From an uncultured bacterium (GTDB lineage Bacteria > Pseudomonadota > Alphaproteobacteria > Rhodospirillales > Rhodospirillaceae), in assembly GCA_903896775.1 (NCBI GenBank), contig CAITZE010000011.1, positions 1 through 17,091 of the forward strand: DNA of 17,091 nucleotides. Direction: 5' to 3'. The position numbers and the translations under genes are program-made. Below are positions 1-6,265 of this stretch, piece after piece (within the stretch, counting starts at the first letter, position 1; each line of letters begins with the position of its first letter). The notes below the pieces were generated by a model. That model saw only the letters and a program-made list of their open reading frames with translations, was not told where the DNA came from and ran no database searches.

Positions 1-617
1 AGCAGGGCTTCTTCACGGTCGAGCGCATCTGCCCCACCTGTCACGGTGGCGGCCAAGTCATTACCGATCCCTGCCCGAAGTGCGGCGGCGCTGGACGTAC
101 GCGTAAAGAAAAAAGTTTGGATGTCACGATCCCGCCGGGCGTCGAAGAAGGCACGCGCATTCGCCTCGCAGGCGAAGGCGAAGCCGGTATGCATGGCGCC
201 CCTGCGGGCGACCTTTATATTTTCCTGGCCATCGCGCCCCACCGCATGTTCCAGCGCGACGGCGCCAACCTATTCATGCGCATGCCGATCTCTATGATCA
301 CGGCGGCGCTTGGCGGCGAAGTGGAAATGCCGGTGATCGACGCAAGTCGCATCAAAGTGCAGATTCCCAAAGGCTGTCAGAATGGTCACCGCTTCCGTCT
401 CAAAGGCAAAGGCATGAGCGTGCTGCGTTCAACGGCGCGCGGTGACATGTTCTTGGAAGCGGCCGTGGAAGTACCGGTCAATCTTACCGACAAGCAAAGA
501 AAGCTGTTGGAAGAATTCGAGAAAGATGGCGAGACCGCCACGTATAGTCCCGAATGCACGGGCTTCCTCGACAAGGTGAAGGACTTCCTTGGCGCAACGG
601 CCAAAGCCGCGAAGTAA
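1..617 (+). CDS. dnaJ: Chaperone protein DnaJ (Hsp40), 3' part
   Basis: This is the C-terminal 204 residues of DnaJ, the co-chaperone that delivers unfolded clients to DnaK and stimulates its ATPase in the cytoplasm. The reading frame starts at base 3 and the 5' end lies outside the window. The visible part opens with the last two zinc-finger repeats, CPTCHGGG and CPKCGGAG, which are the CxxCxGxG modules that bind zinc. The C-terminal client-binding domains follow, with family signatures RLAGEGEAGMHGAPAGDLY, ALGGEVEMPV and FRLKGKGM, and then the short dimerisation tail. The J domain and the Gly/Phe linker would lie upstream. About half of a usual 375-380 residue DnaJ is present, with no sign of damage. 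dnaK is expected upstream from the usual gene order but cannot be seen. Identification is secure. Confidence 0.97.
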   Translation, partial: QGFFTVERICPTCHGGGQVITDPCPKCGGAGRTRKEKSLDVTIPPGVEEGTRIRLAGEGEAGMHGAPAGDLYIFLAIAPHRMFQRDGANLFMRMPISMITAALGGEVEMPVIDASRIKVQIPKGCQNGHRFRLKGKGMSVLRSTARGDMFLEAAVEVPVNLTDKQRKLLEEFEKDGETATYSPECTGFLDKVKDFLGATAKAAK

Positions 618-647
618 CGCGCCCCGTTCTCTGTCCCCCGTCATCCA

Positions 648-677
648 TTGTCGTCACAATGCAAGACGACATATACT
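648..677 (+). promoter_or_regulatory. Putative sigma-70-type promoter of dapB-nth
   Basis: A TTGTCG box at 648-653 and a TATACT box at 672-677 are separated by 18 bases, in the 89-base gap between the dnaJ stop and dapB. Transcription would start near 684 and give a leader of roughly 20-25 bases. The -10 box is good, while the -35 box matches the consensus at four of six positions. dapB could also be reached by read-through from dnaJ, because I see no terminator hairpin in the gap. Confidence 0.5.
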
Positions 678-706
678 CCCGCGCGAATTGAACGCCGGAG
701 CGTCTT

Positions 707-1504
707 ATGAAAATCGGGATTGTCGGATGTGCGGGCCGTATGGGTCGCATGCTCATCCAGGAAATAATGGCCACCTCCGGCGCTGAACTTTCCGGCGGCA
801 CAGAGCCCGGCGGCGCGGCTATCGGACAGGATCTCGGTCTTTTGGCGGGCACAATTCCTGCCGCTGTTGTCGTCACCACGGACACGAAAGCGCTGTTTGC
901 CGCGAGCGATGCGGTGATCGACTTCACAACTCCTGTCGTCACGAAAATGAATGCCGAGCTTGCCGCTGCCAGCGGCAAAGCCCTGATCATCGGCACGACA
1001 GGTTTGGGCGACGATGCGCGCAATGCGATTGCCGCTGCTGCAAAAAGAGCGGTGATTATCCAATCGCCTAATATGAGCGTGGGCGCGAACGTGCTGCTCG
1101 CGCTCACCGAAAAACTCGCGGCCACCCTGGGCCCTGAATACGACATCGATATCCTGGAAATGCATCATCGTCACAAGGTCGATGCGCCGTCGGGCACGGC
1201 AATCGGTTTGGGCGAAGCGGCGGCCAAAGGCCGCAACGCCAAACTCAAGAACGTCGCGCGCATGGTGCGCGATGGGCAAGTGGGCGCGCGTCCCACCGGC
1301 GAGATCGGTTTTGCGACTTTGCGCGGCGGCGATGTTGTCGGCGATCACACCGTCATCTTTGCCGCCAACGGCGAGCGCATTGAAGTCACGCACAAAGCCT
1401 CCTCGCGCGAAGTCTTCGCACGCGGTGCGGTCCGTGCCGCGATGTGGTCTGAAGGCCGCGCGGCTGGGCTTTACTCCATGCGCGACGTGTTGGGTTTGGG
1501 TTAA
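707..1504 (+). CDS. dapB: 4-hydroxy-tetrahydrodipicolinate reductase
   Basis: DapB reduces 4-hydroxy-tetrahydrodipicolinate with NAD(P)H in the diaminopimelate/lysine pathway, which supplies peptidoglycan and lysine in the cytoplasm. The protein has 265 residues, the usual length. The N-terminal Rossmann motif GCAGRMG lies at residues 7-13, followed by the DFTTP motif (72-76), GTTGL (96-100) and the SPNMSVGAN segment (120-128). The substrate-binding and catalytic signature HHRHKVDAPSGTA begins at residue 153. By homology H153 is the general acid/base and K157 the second catalytic residue. The start is supported by GGAG at 697-700, six bases before the ATG. The nth start codon follows the stop by 5 bases, so the two genes very probably share a transcript, as is usual after dnaJ in alphaproteobacteria. 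Confidence 0.97.
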   Translation: MKIGIVGCAGRMGRMLIQEIMATSGAELSGGTEPGGAAIGQDLGLLAGTIPAAVVVTTDTKALFAASDAVIDFTTPVVTKMNAELAAASGKALIIGTTGLGDDARNAIAAAAKRAVIIQSPNMSVGANVLLALTEKLAATLGPEYDIDILEMHHRHKVDAPSGTAIGLGEAAAKGRNAKLKNVARMVRDGQVGARPTGEIGFATLRGGDVVGDHTVIFAANGERIEVTHKASSREVFARGAVRAAMWSEGRAAGLYSMRDVLGLG

Positions 1505-1509
1505 AGCTG

Positions 1510-2238
1510 ATGAAGCCCGCCAACGTTGCGGAGTTCTATCGCCGCCTCCGCGATCTTGAGCCCGCGCCTAAAACCGAACTCAAATACATCAACGCTTACA
1601 CGCTGCTGGTGGCAGTCGTGCTTTCGGCGCAGGCCACCGACGTCGGCGTCAATAAAGCGACGGGCCCGTTGTTCGCGGTCGTCGATACGCCCGAGAAGAT
1701 GCTGAAGCTAGGCGAGGCTGGGCTCAAAAATTACATCAAGACCATTGGCCTGTTTAATGCCAAAGCCGCCAACGTCATTGCGCTGTCGAAAATCTTGATA
1801 GAGCAGCACGGCAGTCAGGTGCCGGCAACGCGCGATGCTTTGGAAGCGTTGCCGGGTGTCGGTCGCAAGACCGCCAATGTCGTACTCAATGTCGCTTTCG
1901 GCCAGCACACGATTGCTGTCGATACACATATCTTTCGCGTCGGCAATCGCACCGGTCTAGCGCCCGGCAAGAATCCGCTGGAAGTGGAAGAGAAGCTTGA
2001 GAAAGTCACGCCCGCCGAATTCAAACAGCACGCCCATCACTGGCTGATTCTTCATGGGCGTTATGTTTGCATCGCGCGCACGCCACAGTGCTGGCGCTGC
2101 GTCGTGGCGGACCTTTGCACTTTCAAGCCGAAGACACCGCCGCCTGGCGATGCAAAAGCCAAGCCGCGTACAGTGCCTAAACCTAAAGCCGTCAAATCGA
2201 GAAAACCTGCACCGAAAGCGGTGAAGCGCCGACCCTAA
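1510..2238 (+). CDS. nth: Endonuclease III (DNA glycosylase/AP lyase)
   Basis: Nth removes oxidised pyrimidines and cleaves the abasic site in base-excision repair. The helix-hairpin-helix segment LPGVGRKTANVV (114-125) carries the catalytic lysine K120. The following AVDTHIFRV segment carries the catalytic aspartate D138. An Fe-S loop has the exact Cys-X6-Cys-X2-Cys-X5-Cys spacing at C187, C194, C197 and C203. All these residues fall at the same numbers as in the E. coli enzyme. The protein has 242 residues against about 211 in E. coli. The surplus is a Lys/Pro/Arg-rich, probably disordered tail from about residue 205. There is no clear ribosome binding site before the ATG, and the short gap to dapB suggests translational coupling. 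The gene converges on the bactofilin gene. Confidence 0.97.
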   Translation: MKPANVAEFYRRLRDLEPAPKTELKYINAYTLLVAVVLSAQATDVGVNKATGPLFAVVDTPEKMLKLGEAGLKNYIKTIGLFNAKAANVIALSKILIEQHGSQVPATRDALEALPGVGRKTANVVLNVAFGQHTIAVDTHIFRVGNRTGLAPGKNPLEVEEKLEKVTPAEFKQHAHHWLILHGRYVCIARTPQCWRCVVADLCTFKPKTPPPGDAKAKPRTVPKPKAVKSRKPAPKAVKRRP

Positions 2239-2243
2239 GCTGA

Positions 2244-2675
2244 TCAGCTATCGATGGTTTCGATGCTGCCCTGAATGCGTCCACCGTTGGCGACGGCGAT
2301 GGTCTTATAGCTGACCCCGCCCTTCACGATGCCCGACGGTGCGATCTCGAGGTGGCCGTTCACTTTCAAATTGCCTTCGTAAGTGCCGGCGATCACGGCG
2401 CTGTCGACTTCGGCATTTCCTTTGATAGAGCCATTGGCAGTGATCTCGATGGATTTCACTTCGCTCAAGTTGGCTTCGACTTTGCCTTCGACCACCAACC
2501 GTTCGCAGCCGGAAATCTCGCCGCTCATGCGGATCTGTTTGCCGATGACAAGACGTTTGCCGTCGATATCGGCGTCGGCGCCGCGTACAGCGGCCAGATT
2601 GGGAATGTCGGCGACACGTTTGGGAATCTGCGGTGTGAATGCGGCCATACGGTCCGTGTTGAATCGATCCGACAT
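2244..2675 (-). CDS. Bactofilin family protein
   Basis: A 143-residue protein of the bactofilin (BacA/CcmA, DUF583) family. These proteins polymerise without nucleotide into filaments that scaffold envelope, stalk or cell-shape functions. After a polar N-terminal tail (about residues 1-38), residues 40-137 show the short repeating pattern of a right-handed beta-helix: hydrophobic residues alternate with glycine turns, as in LVVEGKVEAN, EITANGSIKGNAEV and LEIAPSGIVKGG. The frame stays open upstream for another 64 codons, to an ATG at 2867. I chose the ATG at 2673-2675 because a strong Shine-Dalgarno AAGGGGAG (complement of 2680-2687) stands four bases ahead, and because the upstream stretch looks like random sequence. 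No peptidase or cell-wall partner lies beside it. Its stop is 5 bases from that of nth, facing it. Confidence 0.9.
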   Translation of the reverse strand: MSDRFNTDRMAAFTPQIPKRVADIPNLAAVRGADADIDGKRLVIGKQIRMSGEISGCERLVVEGKVEANLSEVKSIEITANGSIKGNAEVDSAVIAGTYEGNLKVNGHLEIAPSGIVKGGVSYKTIAVANGGRIQGSIETIDS

Positions 2676-3048
2676 CGGTCTCCCCTTACTCTGTGATTGC
2701 TTGAAAAATGGATTAGCCGTGGCTACGCGTTTGGCGCCGAAAGGTTTGAAAGGTAGCCGCACAGCGGTGCTGCGCGCTGCGCGTGATAAATCAATGCGTG
2801 GTGACTCCGCGCCATTGGCGTTCTCGGCGATATGATCGGGATTCTCTGCGTCCACCGCGACCCCCACATTTATCGTTTATGCCCGTTTTTACGGGTCATC
2901 TAAAGCCCCTCACCATAGACGTTGCGGGTTAATTTTTGGGATATGCCGGTGCAAGGAATTCAGGCCTGGTAACGTCACGATCTGGCGGTGAAGGGGTCGG
3001 CACAAACTATATGTAGCGAAATTCACCCGCCCGATGCCGGTGGCTGAC
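2676..3048. other. Intergenic region between divergent bactofilin and kinase genes
   Basis: No convincing gene is visible in this stretch. It must hold the promoter of the bactofilin gene on the minus strand, but I cannot pick out a good -35/-10 pair. The only clear structure is a small hairpin at 2881-2896, where CCCGT and ACGGG flank a TTTT loop. It has no T-run on either side, so it is not a typical terminator. The open frame on the minus strand between 2676 and 2867 reads as an unstructured extension of the bactofilin frame and is probably not translated. Confidence 0.6.
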
Positions 3049-3076
3049 TTGTGAGTCTGTGATCAATGGCTATACT
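3049..3076 (+). promoter_or_regulatory. Putative sigma-70-type promoter of the PfkB-family kinase
   Basis: A TTGTGA box at 3049-3054 and a TATACT box at 3071-3076 are separated by 16 bases. The expected transcription start near 3083 leaves a leader of about 33 bases before the kinase ATG at 3116. That leader contains a good ribosome binding site, AAAGGAT, at 3104-3110. Confidence 0.55.
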
Positions 3077-3115
3077 TCGCGCGCTAAAACTTAGGGATTC
3101 ACAAAAGGATAAGTC

Positions 3116-4111
3116 ATGGCCGACGCGCGTTTCGATGTTCTGGGAATCGGTTCGGCCATTGTCGATATCCTCGCGCGCACCGACGAGACCTTCCTGGCTG
3201 CTAACGGCATGGTCAAAGGCACCATGGCGCTGACGACGGCCGAGCAGTCGAAAAAGCTCTACGACAGCATGGGCAAAGCCATCGAAGTCTCCGGCGGATC
3301 GGCGGCCAATACGGCAGCCGGCGTGGCCTCTCTCGGTGGCAACCCCTGCTATATCGGCAAAGTCGGCGCCGATAAACTGGGCGAAACTTTCGCCCGCGAA
3401 ATCAGAGCTGCCGGTGTGGATTTCCATGGCGGCGAAAACCGTCCGGCCAAATTGCCTACCGCAACCTGCATGATTTTCGTCACGCCCGACGGCCAGCGCA
3501 CCATGAATACGTTCTTGGGTGCGTGTACCGAACTCACATCCGCCGATATCGACGCCGAACGTATCGCTAACTCACAAGTGACCTATATCGAGGGCTATCA
3601 GTGGGATGCGCCGCAGGCCAAACAGGCTATTCGCAAAGCCTGTCAGGCGGCCAAAGGTGCGGGGCGCAAGGTATCGCTGTCGCTCTCGGATCCCATTTGC
3701 GTCGACCGTCACCGCGACGATTTACTCACCCTGATCCGGGACGATGTCGACATTCTGTTCGGCAACGAGGACGAGATCTTCAGCCTGTACCAGGCCGCCG
3801 ACATGGAGGGCGCTATCGCCCGCCTGCGCGAGGCGCGCGTCCTGGCTTGCATGACCCGCAGCGCCAAGGGTGCTGTGGTATTCGACGGTCAGACCACGCT
3901 CGCGGTGCCGGCAGCGCCCGTCGACAAAGTGGTCGACACCACCGGGGCCGGCGATCTGTTCGCGGCTGGCTTTCTCTTTGGCTACACCCACGGCCGCGAT
4001 CTTACGACCTCGGCGCGGATCGGCGCGGTGGCGGCGGCTGAGGTCATTAGCCACATGGGGGCTAGGCCGGAAGTTTCGCTGAAAGACCTTCTCGCGAAGA
4101 ACGGGCTCTAA
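3116..4111 (+). CDS. PfkB-family kinase, adenosine kinase-like
   Basis: A 331-residue ribokinase/PfkB-family enzyme that transfers the ATP gamma-phosphate to a hydroxymethyl group of a sugar or nucleoside. The family's first signature, with GGSAANTAAG at 60-69, lines the substrate site. The second signature, DTTGAGD at 274-280, forms the anion hole, with D280 as the expected catalytic base. The FGNEDE segment (215-220) matches the Mg/ATP-associated NxxE motif. The overall form is the one usually annotated as adenosine kinase in alphaproteobacteria. Substrate specificity within this superfamily is not secure from sequence, and guanosine/inosine or a sugar are alternatives. The start is fixed by AAAGGAT at 3104-3110, five bases before the ATG. 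The gene appears monocistronic, with its own promoter and a possible terminator about 100 bases after the stop. Confidence 0.9.
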   Translation: MADARFDVLGIGSAIVDILARTDETFLAANGMVKGTMALTTAEQSKKLYDSMGKAIEVSGGSAANTAAGVASLGGNPCYIGKVGADKLGETFAREIRAAGVDFHGGENRPAKLPTATCMIFVTPDGQRTMNTFLGACTELTSADIDAERIANSQVTYIEGYQWDAPQAKQAIRKACQAAKGAGRKVSLSLSDPICVDRHRDDLLTLIRDDVDILFGNEDEIFSLYQAADMEGAIARLREARVLACMTRSAKGAVVFDGQTTLAVPAAPVDKVVDTTGAGDLFAAGFLFGYTHGRDLTTSARIGAVAAAEVISHMGARPEVSLKDLLAKNGL

Positions 4112-4143
4112 AGACCGAAAAACCGGCTTTTTCACGGGATTTA

Positions 4144-4158
4144 TGCGGTTTCACCGCA
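4144..4158 (+). other. Small hairpin downstream of the kinase gene
   Basis: TGCGGT (4144-4149) and ACCGCA (4153-4158) form a perfect 6-base-pair stem with a 3-base loop, about 30 bases after the kinase stop. No T-run follows, so it is a weak terminator candidate at best. It lies just upstream of the putative typA promoter. Confidence 0.35.
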
Positions 4159-4165
4159 GCGCACC

Positions 4166-4193
4166 TTGAACATCAGGCGGGTTTCAGTATATA
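4166..4193 (+). promoter_or_regulatory. Putative sigma-70-type promoter upstream of typA
   Basis: TTGAAC at 4166-4171 and TATATA at 4188-4193 are spaced by 16 bases. An overlapping TATAGA at 4190-4195 would give 18. This is the best promoter-like match in the window. Transcription would begin around 4200, giving typA a leader of nearly 180 bases with a strong hairpin close to its 5' end. A second, weaker pair (TTACAG at 4305-4310 and TATTAC at 4329-4334) could give a shorter leader. Confidence 0.5.
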
Positions 4194-4211
4194 GAGCGCG
4201 CGTCTACAGGG

Positions 4212-4239
4212 AGCCGGGCGCAACATGCGTCCGGCTTTT
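4212..4239 (+). terminator. Terminator-like hairpin in the kinase-typA gap
   Basis: The arms 4212-4222 (AGCCGGGCGCA) and 4226-4236 (TGCGTCCGGCT) pair over 11 base pairs with one G-T wobble around a 3-base loop. The last stem T opens a run of four T (4236-4239). This is the strongest intrinsic-terminator candidate in the window. It could end the kinase transcript, about 100 bases past the stop. It also lies just downstream of the putative typA promoter, so it would sit at about +12 of that transcript and could act as an attenuator or as a 5' stabilising structure. The T-run is short, so full termination is not certain. Confidence 0.6.
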
Positions 4240-4343
4240 GCTTATAAGCGGTGCTTTACGCCTTTTAAGCCCCAGGTGACCGCCCGCGTGCGGCGGCTGC
4301 ACGCTTACAGCCAGTATTAAGGCACTGGTATTACAGCATATTT

Positions 4344-4378
4344 GGAAGGTTGGGCCTTGCGCCCAAGCGGTAAGTTTT
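4344..4378 (+). promoter_or_regulatory. Structured translation-initiation region of typA
   Basis: A Shine-Dalgarno-like GGAAGG at 4344-4349 stands 29 bases before the typA ATG, too far to work directly. Between them TTGGGC (4350-4355) and GCCCAA (4361-4366) form a perfect 6-base-pair stem with a 5-base loop. If folded, this stem would bring GGAAGG to an effective distance of about 12 bases. The only other candidate is a poor GGTAAG at 4369-4374, four bases from the ATG. The arrangement is seen in the sequence, while its role in initiation is inference. Confidence 0.35.
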
Positions 4379-6202
4379 ATGGAATTGCGCAACATCGCCA
4401 TCATCGCTCACGTCGACCACGGCAAAACTACATTGGTCGACGCTTTCCTGAAGCAGTCCGGCGCTGTGCGCGCCAACGCGCGCATGAACGAATGCGCCAT
4501 GGATTCCAACGATCAGGAGCGCGAACGCGGCATCACCATCTTGGCCAAGTGCACGGCGGTGGAGTGGGGCGGTTTCAAGATCAATATCGTCGATACCCCC
4601 GGCCACGCCGACTTCGGCGGCGAAGTCGAACGCATCCTGTCGATGGTTGACGGCGTCTGCTTGCTGGTCGATGCCTCGGAAGGTCCGCTGCCGCAAACCA
4701 AATTCGTGCTGTCGAAGGCCCTGGGCCTCGGTCTGCGCCCCATCGTCATCGTCAACAAGATCGACCGCCACGACGCCCGTCCCGATGAAGTGCATACGGA
4801 GATTTTCGATCTGTTTGCCAACCTGGGCGCCACTGATGAGCAGCTCGATTTCCCGACCTTGTTCGCCGTCGGCCGCGAAGGCTGGGCCGTGCGCAGCCTC
4901 GAGAACGAAGAACGCAAGGATTTGACGCCGCTGTTCGAGACTATCGTAAAACATGTGCCGGCGCCGAAGCGCGACCTCAATGCGCCGTTCACCATGCTGG
5001 CGACGACGCTCGAATTCGACAACTTCCTCGGCCGTATTCTGACGGGCCGTATCGAAACCGGCATCGCCAAGGTCAACATGCCGCTCAAGGTTCTGAATCG
5101 CGAAGGCAAGGTGCTGGAAACGGGCCGCGCGACCAAACTCCTGACATTCCGCGGTCTTGAGCGCGTGCCGGTGGAAAGCGCCGAAGCCGGCGATATCATC
5201 GCGCTGGCCGGCATGACCGCCGCCAACGTTGCCGACACCTTCTGTGCGCCGGAAGTCACCGAGCCGTTGAAGGCGCGCCCGATCGATCCGCCGACGCTGG
5301 CCATGACTTTCTCGGTCAATGATTCGCCGTTCGCAGGTCTCGAAGGCGACAAGCTCACGACCCGCGTCATCGCCGCCCGTTTACACAAAGAAGCCGAAGG
5401 CAACGTCGCCATCAAGATCTCTGAATCCAATCAGAAAGATGCCTTCGAAGTCGCAGGCCGCGGCGAATTGCAGCTCGGCGTGCTGATCGAAAACATGCGC
5501 CGCGAAGGTTTCGAGCTGTCGATCTCGCGTCCGCGCGTCCTCTTCCAGACCGACGAAAAAGGCAACAAGCTCGAGCCGATCGAAGAAGTGGTCATCGACG
5601 TCGATGAACAGCATTCCGGCGTCGTCGTCGAAAAGATGTCCATGCGCAAGGGCGAACTTCAGGAACTGAAGCCGGCCGGCGGCGGCAAGACGCGCATGGT
5701 GTTCTTAGCGCCTTCGCGCGGCCTTATCGGTTATCACGGCGAATTTCTCACCGACACGCGCGGCACAGGCGTTATGAACCGCCTGTTCCATTCTTTCGGT
5801 CCCTACAAGGGCCCGGTCGCCTCGCGCCGTCAGGGCGTGCTCATTGCGACGGAAACCGGTGAAGCAAACCAATATGGTCTGTTCCACCTTATCGATCGCG
5901 GCCCGCAATTCGTACAGGCCGGCACTAAGATTTATATGGGCATGATCGTCGGCGAACATACCCGCGACAGCGATCTCGAAGTGAACCCCTTGAAGTCCAA
6001 GGCGCTCACCAACTTCCGCACCGTCATGAAAGACGACAAGCAGGATCTCCCGCCGCCGCGCGTCATGACCCTGGAGCAGGCCATCGCTTACATTCAGGAC
6101 GACGAACTGGTGGAAGTAACACCGAAGGCCATTCGCCTGCGTAAGCGCTACCTTGACCAAAACGAGCGCAAGCGTATGTCGAAAGTCTCGGCAGCCAGCT
6201 AA
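4379..6202 (+). CDS. typA: Translational GTPase TypA/BipA
   Basis: A 607-residue GTPase of the EF-G/LepA family that binds the ribosome and is needed for growth under cold and other stress, with a role in 50S assembly. G1 is AHVDHGKT (10-17), the switch I region has ERERGIT (48-53), G3 is DTPGH (72-76) and G4 is NKID (126-129). The G5 position reads AVGREG where a serine usually follows the alanine. After the G domain come the beta-barrel domain II, the EF-G-like domains III and V (PFAGLEGDKLTTR, GRGELQLG, PSRGLIGYHGEFLTDTRGTG) and the TypA-specific C-terminal domain, which ends in a basic RKRYLDQNERKR stretch. Length and domain order are normal. The ATG is the only reasonable start, since no upstream start codon lies nearby in frame, but its ribosome binding site is weak. 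Confidence 0.97.
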   Translation: MELRNIAIIAHVDHGKTTLVDAFLKQSGAVRANARMNECAMDSNDQERERGITILAKCTAVEWGGFKINIVDTPGHADFGGEVERILSMVDGVCLLVDASEGPLPQTKFVLSKALGLGLRPIVIVNKIDRHDARPDEVHTEIFDLFANLGATDEQLDFPTLFAVGREGWAVRSLENEERKDLTPLFETIVKHVPAPKRDLNAPFTMLATTLEFDNFLGRILTGRIETGIAKVNMPLKVLNREGKVLETGRATKLLTFRGLERVPVESAEAGDIIALAGMTAANVADTFCAPEVTEPLKARPIDPPTLAMTFSVNDSPFAGLEGDKLTTRVIAARLHKEAEGNVAIKISESNQKDAFEVAGRGELQLGVLIENMRREGFELSISRPRVLFQTDEKGNKLEPIEEVVIDVDEQHSGVVVEKMSMRKGELQELKPAGGGKTRMVFLAPSRGLIGYHGEFLTDTRGTGVMNRLFHSFGPYKGPVASRRQGVLIATETGEANQYGLFHLIDRGPQFVQAGTKIYMGMIVGEHTRDSDLEVNPLKSKALTNFRTVMKDDKQDLPPPRVMTLEQAIAYIQDDELVEVTPKAIRLRKRYLDQNERKRMSKVSAAS

Positions 6203-6220
6203 AGCCGTCGACGGTTATCG

Positions 6221-6244
6221 CGGCCGGGATTCACTTCCCGGCCG
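6221..6244 (+). other. GC-rich hairpin between typA and the permease gene
   Basis: CGGCCGGGA (6221-6229) and TCCCGGCCG (6236-6244) form a perfect 9-base-pair stem around a 6-base loop, 18 bases after the typA stop. No T-run follows, so it is not a canonical intrinsic terminator. It ends 21 bases before the permease ATG and directly abuts GAGG (6244-6247), the only purine-rich ribosome-binding candidate. It may reduce read-through, protect the typA 3' end or limit permease translation. Confidence 0.5.
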
Positions 6245-6265
6245 AGGTATGCGACAACAGCCGTC

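Noticed and set aside
2676..2867. A 64-residue N-terminal extension of the bactofilin
   Set aside because: The ATG at 2675 has a strong Shine-Dalgarno, bactofilins usually begin close to the beta-helix domain, and the extension shows no conserved pattern.
4112..4136. Possible intrinsic terminator right after the kinase stop (A-run, CCGGC, T-run)
   Set aside because: The paired arms are only GAAAAA and TTTTTC around a CCGGC loop. The stem is AT-rich and too weak compared with the hairpin at 4212-4239.
4166..4239. A small regulatory RNA between the kinase and typA
   Set aside because: The promoter and the hairpin are so close that the transcript would be under 40 bases long, too short for a usual small RNA. 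A leader or terminator explains the elements better.
4513..5430. A 305-codon open frame on the minus strand inside typA
   Set aside because: It is antisense to TypA with a Ser/Arg/Pro-rich translation, a typical by-product of GC-rich coding sequence.
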